From Holacanthus passer (Eukaryota; Chordata; Actinopteri; Pomacanthidae), in contig JAFREQ010000012.1 in the NCBI GenBank assembly GCA_025331565.1, positions 11,956,501-12,020,500 on the forward strand: 64,000 nt of DNA. Direction: 5' to 3'. Below are positions 14,001 through 24,061 of this stretch, in pieces; within the stretch, counting starts at the first letter, position 1, and each line of letters begins with the position of its first letter. A model generated the notes under the pieces. It was not told where the DNA came from. It searched no databases and worked only from the letters and a program-made list of their open reading frames with translations. Both the position numbers and the translations under genes were made by a program.

Positions 14001-17000
14001 TGGCTTTGAGCAGCCTTTTTAATTCACCAGCTCATTTCCCAAAGGACTTACACTCCCTAAAATAGAAAGAAGGTCCAAGTGCATAGGTCTAACAGTTATC
14101 CGCTATAGTGCTGTTGGATTATGTTGGACTAAATCCAAAGGATCAAATTTCAGTGAGTGCTCCACTGCTGCATGCAGAATGTTCTCACTGGGCTTTGACA
14201 AAAACAGCATAATATTATAGGGATCAACAGGGTAGTTAGTTCTGCTCTATGCATGGTTTGATACCATTACTATGGTGAGTGATAAAGGCAGAAAGAGAGA
14301 AGAGAATCTGCCGGTAATCCACGCTCCAGTAGAGAGGCTGATGAAGGGTTAACTGCCAGATAAAGTATTGAGTGGAGGAGAAGGAGGGCAGGCTTCTCAG
14401 GTGTGAAGAATGGAATGAGAGAGGCAGAGGAAGGAGGGATGAGAGCAGAGGGGAGGGGGGGGATGGGACGTTCAGGAGCTTGTATTATGGTTGCAGGCCC
14501 CCGTTGCCAGGCGACGGAGCCGAGCGAGATGCCAGGTTGCTAGGTAACCTGGGGGATGCGAAGCCTGGCGTGGTGCGATAGAGACGGGAGAGAGGAGGGG
14601 TGGAGCTGTGCTGCTGGGCTGCTCCACCTTCTCGCTCGCACTCCCTGTTTGTCACATCTCAGTGTCCTCATCCAGCTGTGAATGAGAGCTTCATCAGGGA
14701 GCCACAGTGATTCAGTATCCTGCCAGTTTGACTCAAATGTAAACACACTGAAAAACAGGATATAAAAGGACTTCATTTTTGGATTGTTCTTACACAGATG
14801 ACATGCAGTACAGCTGATATATAGATGAATCTTTGATATTTAAGACTCAATATTGTCTGTTAATATCATGATTGGTATCTCCTTTCTTTTACTGGGTTAA
14901 AGTGTTATATAACTAATAATTATTTTCATGATTGATTAATGTATCGTTTTTTTCTCTATTCAGCGATGAATTGATAGAAGGTCAGCAAATGGCAAAATAT
15001 GCCCATGTTCTCAGAGTTTGATTTATTCAATGAACAGTCCAAAGCCCAAACATTTTCATTTAACCTTCATAGAAGAATAAAAAAATATATTAAAAAATAA
15101 TAAAAAAGAATAACAAAAATATTTTGCCATTTTTTGCTTTAAAAAATGACTGAAATCAAGTAATTGATTTATTTGTGGCTGAAACTGTTAGATTTATCAG
15201 AACTTTCCAGCCAAGTGAAATGAAAAATAAACATCCTTACCTGCATTAATATGTCAGTATCTTCTGAAAACACCAGCAGTCATACCCAAAATATGGGCAT
15301 CATCATCATCAAGCTATTCAATCAGAAATATTCTGAAATTTATTTTATTTCAAGTATTGGCCAACTCTAGCATAAAACCATGTACAGTCCAAGTCAGAGA
15401 GCCATTCCACTTATACTGGAGTGAAAACAATAGACTTCTCTTAATCAGTATAGTATATTTTCTACATGATTTTGCAATGATCAGCATGATAAATATTTTT
15501 AGGTCACTAAGTAGAAGTTTTTCCCAGTACAAAATCAAGGTAGAATTATTTTAAACATTCATGTAGCTTTATGTAAAACATTATTTTTAAGAGAGGAAAA
15601 TATTAGATGAACAGAGCAGCTATTTAGCTCAGTTCTGGTTTTGCCAAATCAACATAAGGGTTCACTACACTGATGATAATGAGTTTGTAAGCCTGCGAGG
15701 CATGTTACAGCTGATAGAGAAAAAAAATGAGGGACGGAAGTGAATGAGAAAGGAAAGAGATGAGGGAACGGATGGAAAAGATAAAAAAAAAAAAAGCCAG
15801 AGATGCCCGTGTCATCAGGCAGGGTGTGTGGGGGATTATGGAGTTGAGAGTGGAAAGAAGGGAATCGAGGATGGGGGAGAGGAAGAGGGTGAAATAATGC
15901 TAGATCGTGGAGAAGGGATAAAAATAGTTTTCCTTTCTTGTGCACTCTGGAAAATGGACATCTGAAATTGTGTGGATGGAGTGTTCCAGAGGGAGATTGA
16001 AGGGGGAAGGGTGTGTGTGCATTTGTGTGTGTGTGTTTGTGTGAGGAAGAGAGATATGAAGAGAGAGTGTTTGTGTGTCTGTGCACACACACACACACCA
16101 TTGTCTGTTGTCATGCTGTGCACTGTAATCAGTTTTATATTTCTGTTTGCAGGAACATTTGTGTTGCCCTCCAGTGTTTTGTTGGCCAGAAAAGAATCAA
16201 AAGACCAAAATGATAACATTGATTCAACACTGTAGTTTAATCCATGTTCCAAATAGTGCGTGTACACACACATTTACATACGCACACTTCCCCCCTACCC
16301 TCATGATGTGGTGCAATGGTTTGTTCCACTGATTTTGTGTAGGTGGGGGAGGGGGTAGAATACGATTTGATTGGATAATCCAAGGATTTAATATCCCCTA
16401 ATCCTGGCTCAATCCTCTCTGCATTACTGCAGGGAGTAAGATTAACTGTATGTGTGTAGTATGTGTTTGTTTCTGTGTGCGCAAAAGGGCGGGTGCTCTG
16501 GGAGCGGGCAAAAGTGTAGTGCATTCTGCGCGCGTGTGCATATGTGAGTGACATGTACAGTGTGTGTGTGTGTGTGTGTGTATTTGTGTTGGCACCACAG
16601 CATGCAAATGGAGCTGTGTTTGCATGCAGGGTCTGGTCATGCGTGTGTGAGTGGACGTGCCTCCACCGAGCACGAGTGGCCATGTGAGCTCACGCACAAT
16701 CATATATCACAGATCTCGGCCTCACGCATCGCCGCGCTGCTGCCGCTCACATACGAATTCGCATTCCTCAGAGATACAGAAACTCTGTCTTTCGGCAAGG
16801 GCTTCTTAGTATGCAGCAGGACGTATCAAACCGTGCTACAGTATGGAGCAGGCTCCTTGTATGAGCGCACGTTTGCAGATGGTTACTGTTGATTAAGTCT
16901 TAATTGGAACGTGAGTAATTAGAGGATAATTTGACTTGAAAGGAGCGTGTGGCTGTTCATGTGTGTTGGAGTAAGGGAGGAGAGGAAGACGGAGTGGAGT

Positions 17001-19548
17001 ACAGTGTGACCGACTAGCTGGGACTGTACTTTATTTGCATTTTTCTCTCAGGCTCAAGGGAATTTTAATTACTCTACTACAATATAGATTCAGTTCCTTC
17101 ACCTTCTCCCTCTCCTTCTTTTGCTCGGAGCCAAATCAGACTTACTTCTTCTTCTGGATACTGCCCACATCTTCACATTATACTCATAAATTATCTGTCC
17201 TGCTCATTTCCTCGTTCTCATACATTCTAAGTAGTACTCATTTCTCCCCCGTTACAAGAACTCAAAGAGAGATGGGAAAGATGGTTGAGGAGGATAGGAT
17301 GAAGCCAGTGAAGCACTCTCAGGCACAGATTCTTTGTTTACCCGAAGAGCACAGCAGTTGCCCTTGGCAACCAGCATCCTTGTTTACCTACCCAGTGTGC
17401 CGTCACATGATTGCCATGACAACGAGGCGGTTGCCATGCCAGTTTTCCGATGCCATTGTGTTGTCTTTGTAAGCAGTAGAGTGCACCTCTCACCTGCTGC
17501 CTCCTCAGAGTCCTCCTCTCATCCGTCTTTATGCATTATGTGAAATTTATATTATGTGGTTACTTTAAATGATCAGAAGGTCAGTGCAGCTCAAGCAAAC
17601 ACACGCACACAGACACACTCAGTTACTGATAAGCACTGATTGATAAGCCGTACTTTGGAATCATTAGGCGCTTCTGTTCAGTCTGTTTTATGGTCACGAG
17701 GATGAGCTTGAATAGGCCTAATGAGGGAAGAAATGGAAGAGGTGATGGATGGATAGAAGGATAGAGAAAGGGTTAGTGGACACAAATCTTGCTACAATCA
17801 GCCTGCTCTACAACACAGCCCAAAATCAATGAACAAGACTGGACTGATCGATGAGTTGATAGTGCAAGATGGATGGCAGTGTGGATGGACAGCAATAGCA
17901 CCAGGACAGGGATATGATCGATGGATGGATGGATGGATGCATGGATGGATGGATAAGTGAATGGATGGATGGATGGGTGGATGGACAGTAAGCTGAGTGT
18001 GTGCGTATTTTCTGTAAGTTTATGTTTATACCGACAGCTTGAGTCAATAAAGGTGTGGGGTTAAAAATGTACATCACTCCTTCCTCTGCAGACTGAATGT
18101 GTGTGTGTGTGTGTGTGTGTGTGTATCTGTGTGTGCTCATGCAGATGTGTTGCATCTGTGTGGGTTTGTGTCTCTGATGGTGTGTGATGGCCTTGCCTTA
18201 GATCAATAGCTTTGTGGTGACAGCTAAGAGCTGATTAATCAAATGTATGGACCCGTCTCTCTCTGCTCTGCCCTCTCCTCAATTACCAGCTTCATTACAT
18301 TGCCTTAACACCCCACTGGGGCCTTTCTCCATTCTTCCTGCTCATCCCCTCCCTTTCCCCTCCCTCTCCACCCTCCTTCTCCTCCTCCTCTCCGTCCCTT
18401 CCCGTCCCTTTTCTCATCCTCTGTTCTTCCCTCTGAGTTTTTCTCCTCCCTGTCTTTGAATAACTCTTCACAGATGCAAAATACATCAAATTCAAACCAA
18501 ATCACATTTTGACTGGCAGGGAGACAAGGCACTAATTAACACATTTTATGCTTTGTTGCAGCAGACTGAGGAACTTTAAATCTGAGCCTGACTGATAACG
18601 ATGTTTATTAAAAAATACAAGATAGCTGTTTTGATTTGCGACATTTCAAAGCTTGGACTGGAAAATAGGAGCATCTACCCAATGAGCATGCAGTTTTTTC
18701 TTCTTTTTTTTGGCTTTGCTTTGTGTATCAATGTCACCCCCCCCCCTACTTTTCTTCCTCCATCCCTCCTCTCTGGATCCATCCATTTTTTTTCTCTCTC
18801 TTCCTTGCACTTCTTGCCTCTTTTCATCGCCATCGTTCTGCAGCCCTTCTCCTCCCCCACCCCATCCCTCTGGCATTAACACTCTGTCTCATTGCCTCAG
18901 TGCTATGACTAAGCACTGTGTGTGTGTAGTATGTTTTTGCGTGCCTTTCTCTGTGTGTGTGTGTGAGATAAACCTGTGTGTCTGTAGATCCTATATGCAT
19001 GGGAGGGCCATTCAGAACATGTGTGTGCATACATGCATTAGCACTCTGGGTGATGGATCTCTGTAGTCGTGACATTTTTCAGACAGTCAGAGTCACGACT
19101 GAATCACGCCCCTCTCCTCCCCCTCTTTCTCTCCCTATTCTTTTTAAATCATCCTCTCAGGGGCAGCTTTGCTTTCATCCTCCCACTCTCTGTCTCCCTT
19201 TCTCACTCCTCATGTAATGCCTCTTTTTCCAGCATTTCCATTCACTCCCTGGGTTCCTCTTGGCCTTCCACCTGCCCTTTCAGCCGGTCGAAGTCAGTCG
19301 GGGTCCCCCAGGCCTCTCTCTCTCTCTCTCTCTGTCTCTCGTTCTCCAGCCTTTTATTTTTAGCTGACTGTGCCTGTTCCCTTCACACACTTGTCATCTC
19401 ATCCCACTACAATATCTACACCCCCCTTCTCCCTCTCTTCTCTTTATCTCAATCTACTCTTGTCCCTCATCTAATCCGTAGTTCTTCTGTAATCCAGATC
19501 AACTGGCCTGCATTCTTAATCTCGTCACTTGTCAATCCCCTCTCCATT

Positions 19549-19582
<34 letters not shown>

Positions 19583-19718
19583 AAGAGAGCGAGGGAAATC
19601 AGAGAGTATAAGGTTGTGTGTTTTGACACAGAAAGAGAGCAGCCTGGGACAGAGTTCAGACACACCTGTCACCTGCTAACCTTGATTTATCAGGGACTAA
19701 AAAACACGTGGACACACC

Positions 19719-19769
<51 letters not shown>

Positions 19770-20238
19770 GTCAGTGCTATAATTCAACATTTTGTTCAAA
19801 AGCTAAAGATGAAGATGTAAAAATATAACTATTGTCCTGTTTTATAAGATATTTAATGGAGGTCGGTTGGTCCAAATAACTTCTAATTTGACATGCTCTC
19901 ATTTGTTATTCCATATTCTTACTGTCGTATTAATATCTCCCACTACTTTCTCATTTCAAAATTAGTCTGCTGGCACATTTACAGCAATATAGATTAATGT
20001 GCATTGTCTTTATAAATAGAAATGAAACATGGAAAAAAAAGCCACAAGGCTGTTTACTGTAAGTGGAGTCAATCCTAAAGAGATGTCCTGTGCTGAGACA
20101 AATGAAGAGAGTTTATGTTGACCATCTGTGTTGATGTTGCTTCTTGTTTGTTCCTCAGATGAATCGGCCAATCCAGGTGAAACCAGCTGACAGCGAGGGC
20201 AGAGGAGGTGAGACACACACTTAAACATAGTCTCACAC

Positions 20239-20295
<57 letters not shown>

Positions 20296-23200
20296 GAGAC
20301 AGTGAGAGGAGTAGGTGTCAAGTTGGATCACAGCGATGGGAAGTAGTCAACAGGGTGTATGGCAGCTTATTTGGACTCGTACTTTTAGTAAATATACACA
20401 CACTGAAATCATACTCTTTCACTCCGCTGTCTTATTACCATTCTCTGTGGTCAATACTGCTCCCTGGTGGACAAAAATGGTAGCTTCCATATAGATAGAT
20501 TTCCATTAACACACCCTCTATAGCCTTATCAGCAGAGAGGTGACAAAAGTTAATTTCGGATCCTATTTCCTTCCACATGTTCTTGGTCTCTCAGAGGACA
20601 GGAAGTTGTTTGTGGGCATGCTGGGAAAGCAACAGAGCGATGAGGACGTCAGAAGGCTGTTTGAGCCCTTTGGCAGCATAGATGAGTGTACTGTGCTGAG
20701 AGGACCTGATGGCACCAGCAAAGGTAAAATTCATATTTATAAATAAATAAATTAATATATAATTTAATATAGACTGTGTGTTGTAACTGACTGACACCCT
20801 GTTGCAGGGTGCGCTTTTGTAAAATTCCAAGGACACGCTGAAGCCCAGGCTGCCATCAACAGCTTGCATGGGAGCCGCACAATGCCTGTAAGTTGCAAGC
20901 ATGAGATTAAAAATGATTAACAACAGACACGAAAGGCAAGCACGCACTACATAATGTTTGTATGATCTTCCAAAGACATGTTTATGGGCAACGTGGGAGA
21001 GTTACATTTTTCTGTAGGTAATAATGTAAGCAATGTAAGCATCTGTCCGCTTTGGTCCTGTCATGGGAATCCTCTGCAGTATATATCCTATAATAGACCT
21101 GAGCCCCATCTCACTCATGTTAAGAATTAAGTGGATAGAGAACATGAATGAATGAACACAGATCCTGGTGCCATTAACACATAAAGATGATAACATATAA
21201 CTCCATCTTTCGCCAAATAGGGAGCGTCGTCCAGTCTGGTGGTGAAGTTTGCAGACACAGAGAAGGAGCGGGGGCTGAGGAGGATGCAGCAGGTGGCCTC
21301 CCAGCTCGGCATCTTCAGCCCCATGACCCTCAACTTCCCCGCCTACAATGCCTACACACAGGCGGTCAACGCACAGGCAAGCACAAACACTCACTGCACT
21401 CCACACACATATACACACTATGTTTGTAGGGGGAGTGCTGTGCTTATGAAAGGATGTAATAAGTTTGAAGAGGCTATCAGTGGTCTAATTGGGGGTAATG
21501 TTATTACACAGACAACAGAACATACGTCATCTGGCATTAGCTTTCCCGCAACACACAACCATTAACCCACTGACTCAGGACATAATGGCCTTGTAATTAG
21601 ATCTCTATTCATCTGTTCCTCCATCACTCCCTCTCCCTGTCCCTTCCTCTCATTTTTTTTCTCCCTCTTTGTCTCTCTCTCTCTCTTTTTCCCATATCCA
21701 TTTAACTGTCTCTTTGTCTTCTCTCTCTTTCTCCCTCACCCTCCCTTCCTCCTCCCTCCTCCCCCTCTTTTTTCCATCCCCTTCCTCTATCTCTGTTTCC
21801 TTCCCTGTCTACAGCTTGTCCAACAGCAGGCCCTGGTTGCCCAGTCAGCGTACTTGTCTCCTGTTGCAACAGTCGCTGCCGTACAGATGCAGCAGATGGC
21901 GGCGCTCAATGCCAACGGAATCATTGCCACACCCATTACACCCATCACGCCATCCTCGGGTAGGCACACACACACTTAGCATTTAGTTATTAATGTTTTT
22001 TACTGTATTTTCTTAGGTATAACAAGATGATTACATAACTGATGAATAATTGTAAAGGGGTAGAATTAGGTGTAGTCATATAGGAGGTATAGTGATTGAA
22101 TTACAGTGACAGAGACTCATTATCTGGGCGGTGATCTGTGCCTCTAGGTACAAACACTCCACCAACTATCGCAGCAACACCTGTGCCAGCTCTCCCTCCA
22201 CCAATAGGAGTGAATGGTTACAGCAGTGTGCCAGCCCCTACCAATGGACAACAAGCAACAGAAGCATTATACACCAATGGCGTTCATCCATATCAAGGTA
22301 TTTTTTTAAAAAATCTAAGAATTATACAGCTGTACAGACAATTGCAAATAAGACATTCAACTAAGGTAAAAGATTTTCTGTCACGTTGCTTGTATTTTTT
22401 TCATTCTCACTGTTTTTCTCACTTTCCAGCTCAGAGTCCAGCAGCCCTGGACCCCCTACAGCAGGCGTATGCAGGCATGCAACACTACACAGGTTGGTGT
22501 ATGGACAGATTAAATGCTGCCTTGTTTCTTCAAATAAATTAACATCTAGCTAACTGCACATACAATATATAGTAGACTTGATGTGTAACAAAGGGCTTAC
22601 AACCTGAAGCACTCACTGGACACATTAGATAGGGTTAAAGGCACTTTTCTTGGTTAACAGATAGGCTTATGAGGTATACAAACAAAATGTGTATACTGCT
22701 CAGATTCTCAAGTTTATGTGACAAATGCTGACTGTATGTATGTACTAGTGGGTAAATGAGTAAATAGGAAACAAGTGCACAAACAAGTCAGAGATGATCA
22801 GATAACCGAGTGGCACTTTCTCACTCTATGTTGGGATGGTGTATGAATAGATATGTGTTAAAAATCCCAAATGTCAATGTCCACACTCAATTGTGTTGAG
22901 AAACGCAGGCAGCTCATGCAGTAGGTTAAATCAGGATACTTAGAATTGGGGAGCAAGGAAGTCCTGGTGTCTGCTTTCAGTCTGACCGCTGTAGTTTCAA
23001 GGGTGGAAATGCTTCAAGGGCAATTGATTGAATTAATTTTTTTAATGATTTATCTGATTTCATAGTGATACAAGACACACATCAATGACTGGTAATATCA
23101 TAATAAAGCTCATCATACCTGTTAAAGCTAATCATTCTGTATGAATCATTCATACCTATGGAGTAAAGGGAGACTGTAATGTTGAAGACTCAAATCAACA

Positions 23201-24061
23201 CTGACATTGTTTCGCAGACTTGCTTCATTCAGCTCTTACAGTTAATAGATTTCACCTTCAGCAGGAGACATTCCAGTTCTAACGACTCTATTGGACACTT
23301 CCATGTTGCCACCTGTTGTTTTTACCCAATCAGATTTTGTTACCGTCTCTCCCAATAGCGGCGTATCCTGCTGCCTACGGATTGGTCGGCCAGCCATTCC
23401 CCCAGCAGCCAACACTGGTTGCCCAGCAACACCAGCAGCCCCAGCAACAGCAGCAGAGAGAAGGTGATGTGACTTCCTGTCTGTCTGGGGCCACACCCCT
23501 CTTTTCAATGATCCTGTTTATCACCAGGTTTTCACAGCCTGAGATCATTTATCACTCTCTGTGTAATGTGTGTGTGTGTGTCCCAGGTCCAGAGGGCTGT
23601 AACATCTTCATCTACCACCTGCCTCAGGAGTTCAGTGACTCTGAGATGCTGCAGATGTTCCTGCCCTTTGGCAATGTCATCTCGGCTAAGGTGTTTGTTG
23701 ACCGTGCCACCAACCAGAGCAAATGCTTCGGTGAGACATGCAGACGGGGGAGAAAGAGGGAGGGAGAGGGGAGAGCAGTCATTTCAGAGAAAGGAAAGGA
23801 CGAGTGAAAAACAGAGGGGGTGACTTTGTGGAGCATATTGTGTTAGTTTAAATTATGTCTCAGGAGTTGAGACAAAGGGACAGCGTGAAAGAGAGGTACA
23901 ATTACAAAACAACTCTTTTTCTCCCTCTTCCAGGATTTGTGAGTTTTGACAACCCAGCCAGTGCTCAGGCCGCCATTCAAGCCATGAATGGCTTCCAGAT
24001 CGGCATGAAAAGACTGAAAGTGCAGCTCAAAAGGCCCAAAGATGCCAACCGCCCATACTGA
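3208..24061 (+). CDS. celf3: CUGBP Elav-like family member 3 (celf3), 12 coding exons, 458 aa
   Basis: This is a neural RNA-binding protein that binds UGU/GU-rich RNA and controls alternative splicing in the nucleus. Exons: 3208-3352, 4839-4921, 20159-20207, 20595-20723, 20808-20887, 21221-21376, 21815-21959, 22148-22297, 22430-22492, 23359-23463, 23587-23730, 23934-24061 (1377 nt including stop). The 83- and 49-nt second and third exons are a CELF hallmark. RRM1 has LFVGQI (9-14) and GCAFLTY (49-55). RRM2 has LFVGML (97-102) and GCAFVKF (136-142). A long divergent linker rich in Ala, Pro and Thr follows. RRM3 has NIFIYHL (374-380) and GFVSF (417-421), and the protein ends [10 protein letters not shown]. 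The Gln-rich stretch before RRM3 (about 345-366), the TNRC4 signature, separates CELF3 from CELF4/5/6, but its longest pure run is only five Gln. The start matches the family's MKE-DAIKLF opening. Exon 6 uses a GC donor. Confidence 0.95.
3722..3751. repeat. perfect 11-bp inverted repeat in celf3 intron 1
   Basis: GCCTCCTAATC at 3722-3732 and GATTAGGAGGC at 3741-3751 are exact reverse complements around an 8-base loop. It could form a short hairpin in the intron RNA. No function is known. Confidence 0.6.
7961..7985. repeat. (AG)n microsatellite
   Basis: About 12 copies of AG in celf3 intron 2. Confidence 0.9.
9605..9638. repeat. (AC)n microsatellite
   Basis: 17 AC units without interruption in celf3 intron 2. 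Confidence 0.95.
10642..10681. repeat. (GT)n microsatellite
   Basis: About 20 GT units, transcribed as GU in celf3 pre-mRNA. A further GT-rich run lies at about 10823-10845. Confidence 0.95.
11025..11076. repeat. (CA)n microsatellite
   Basis: 26 uninterrupted CA units in celf3 intron 2. Confidence 0.95.
14503..14548. promoter_or_regulatory. pair of RFX X-box-like motifs in celf3 intron 2
   Basis: GTTGCCAGGCGAC at 14503-14515 and GTTGCTAGGTAAC at 14536-14548 each match the RFX X-box consensus GTNRCC(N0-3)RGYAAC with one mismatch. They lie 33 bases apart in a GC-rich island inside otherwise AT-rich intron. RFX factors regulate ciliary and neural genes, so an intronic enhancer is plausible. 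This is inference; no conservation data were available. Confidence 0.5.
14915..15200. mobile_element. degenerate hAT-like MITE copy
   Basis: The segment begins TTATTTTCATGATTGATTAA and continues with a diverged body containing phrases such as AACAGTCCAAAGCCCAAA and AAAAAATGACT. These are typical of the very common teleost nonautonomous repeat whose ends read GCTGCAACTAA. The ends are worn and no target-site duplication is clear. Confidence 0.45.
16559..16582. repeat. (GT)n microsatellite
   Basis: About 11-12 GT units in celf3 intron 2, just upstream of an octamer (POU) motif ATGCAAAT at 16602-16609. That motif sits within a 9-bp inverted repeat (GCATGCAAA at 16600-16608, TTTGCATGC at 16619-16627). 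Confidence 0.9.
17335..17440. promoter_or_regulatory. X-box cluster flanked by forkhead motifs (candidate enhancer)
   Basis: GTTGCCCTTGGCAAC at 17357-17371 is a perfect RFX X-box with a 3-nt spacer. ATTGCCATGACAAC (17410-17423) is a two-mismatch version, and GTTGCC at 17430 is a half-site. TGTTTAC, a forkhead core, occurs on both sides of the perfect site (17335-17341 and 17381-17387). RFX and FOXJ1 co-binding is known at ciliary genes. The arrangement in a neural gene intron suggests an enhancer, but this rests on motif reading alone. Confidence 0.5.
17921..17984. repeat. imperfect (GGAT)n array
   Basis: About 15 tetranucleotide units with a few substitutions (ATGC, AAGT, GGGT interruptions), in celf3 intron 2. 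Confidence 0.9.
18098..18124. repeat. (GT)n microsatellite
   Basis: About 13 GT units in celf3 intron 2. Another GT run of about 11 units lies at 19551-19573. Confidence 0.9.
19722..19767. repeat. (AC)n microsatellite
   Basis: About 23 AC units, 390 bases upstream of the 49-nt celf3 exon 3. Confidence 0.95.
20234..20293. repeat. (AC)n microsatellite next to the celf3 exon 3 donor
   Basis: About 30 AC units starting 26 bases after the 5' splice site of the 49-nt exon 3. Intronic CA repeats near a donor are known hnRNP L targets that tune splicing, so this tract may affect inclusion of an exon whose skipping shifts the frame. Confidence 0.95.
21377..21378 (+). promoter_or_regulatory. celf3: non-canonical GC 5' splice site, celf3 exon 6
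   Basis: Exon 6 ends GCACAG at 21376 and is followed by GCAAGC. The in-frame protein (ending AVNAQ) then continues at the acceptor at 21815 ([10 protein letters not shown]). No GT donor nearby keeps the phase and the family alignment. CAG|GCAAG is the classic strong GC-AG donor context, a class often linked to regulated splicing. Confidence 0.8.
21600..21814 (+). promoter_or_regulatory. celf3: extended polypyrimidine tract before celf3 exon 7
   Basis: About 200 bases upstream of the exon 7 acceptor (CTACAG, ending 21814) are almost entirely C and T, far longer than an ordinary tract. It pairs with the GC donor of the same intron. Such tracts bind PTBP proteins, so this intron is a good candidate for regulated splicing. 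Confidence 0.6.

Larger units (their letters stand above)
4922..20158 (+). other. celf3: celf3 giant intron 2 (15.2 kb)
   Basis: The intron runs from GT after the 83-nt exon to AG before the 49-nt exon. I find no gene on either strand inside it. It holds many dinucleotide repeats, long pyrimidine-rich blocks on the transcribed-sense strand (about 6780-7450, 18245-18460, 18730-18890, 19100-19550), purine-rich blocks (about 12590-12870 and 15720-15900), a degenerate hAT-like repeat near 14915-15200, a GGAT tetranucleotide array, and two clusters of RFX-type motifs. A very long intron 2 is usual in CELF genes and often carries enhancers. Confidence 0.85.

Noticed and set aside
15649..16683. Long open frames on both strands in celf3 intron 2
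   Set aside because: They arise from TG/CA repeats and pyrimidine tracts (THTHT, CVCVC, SLSLS) and are mutually overlapping.
19069..19611. 180-codon plus-strand frame
   Set aside because: Ser/Leu/Phe-rich low-complexity translation of a pyrimidine tract; no domain.
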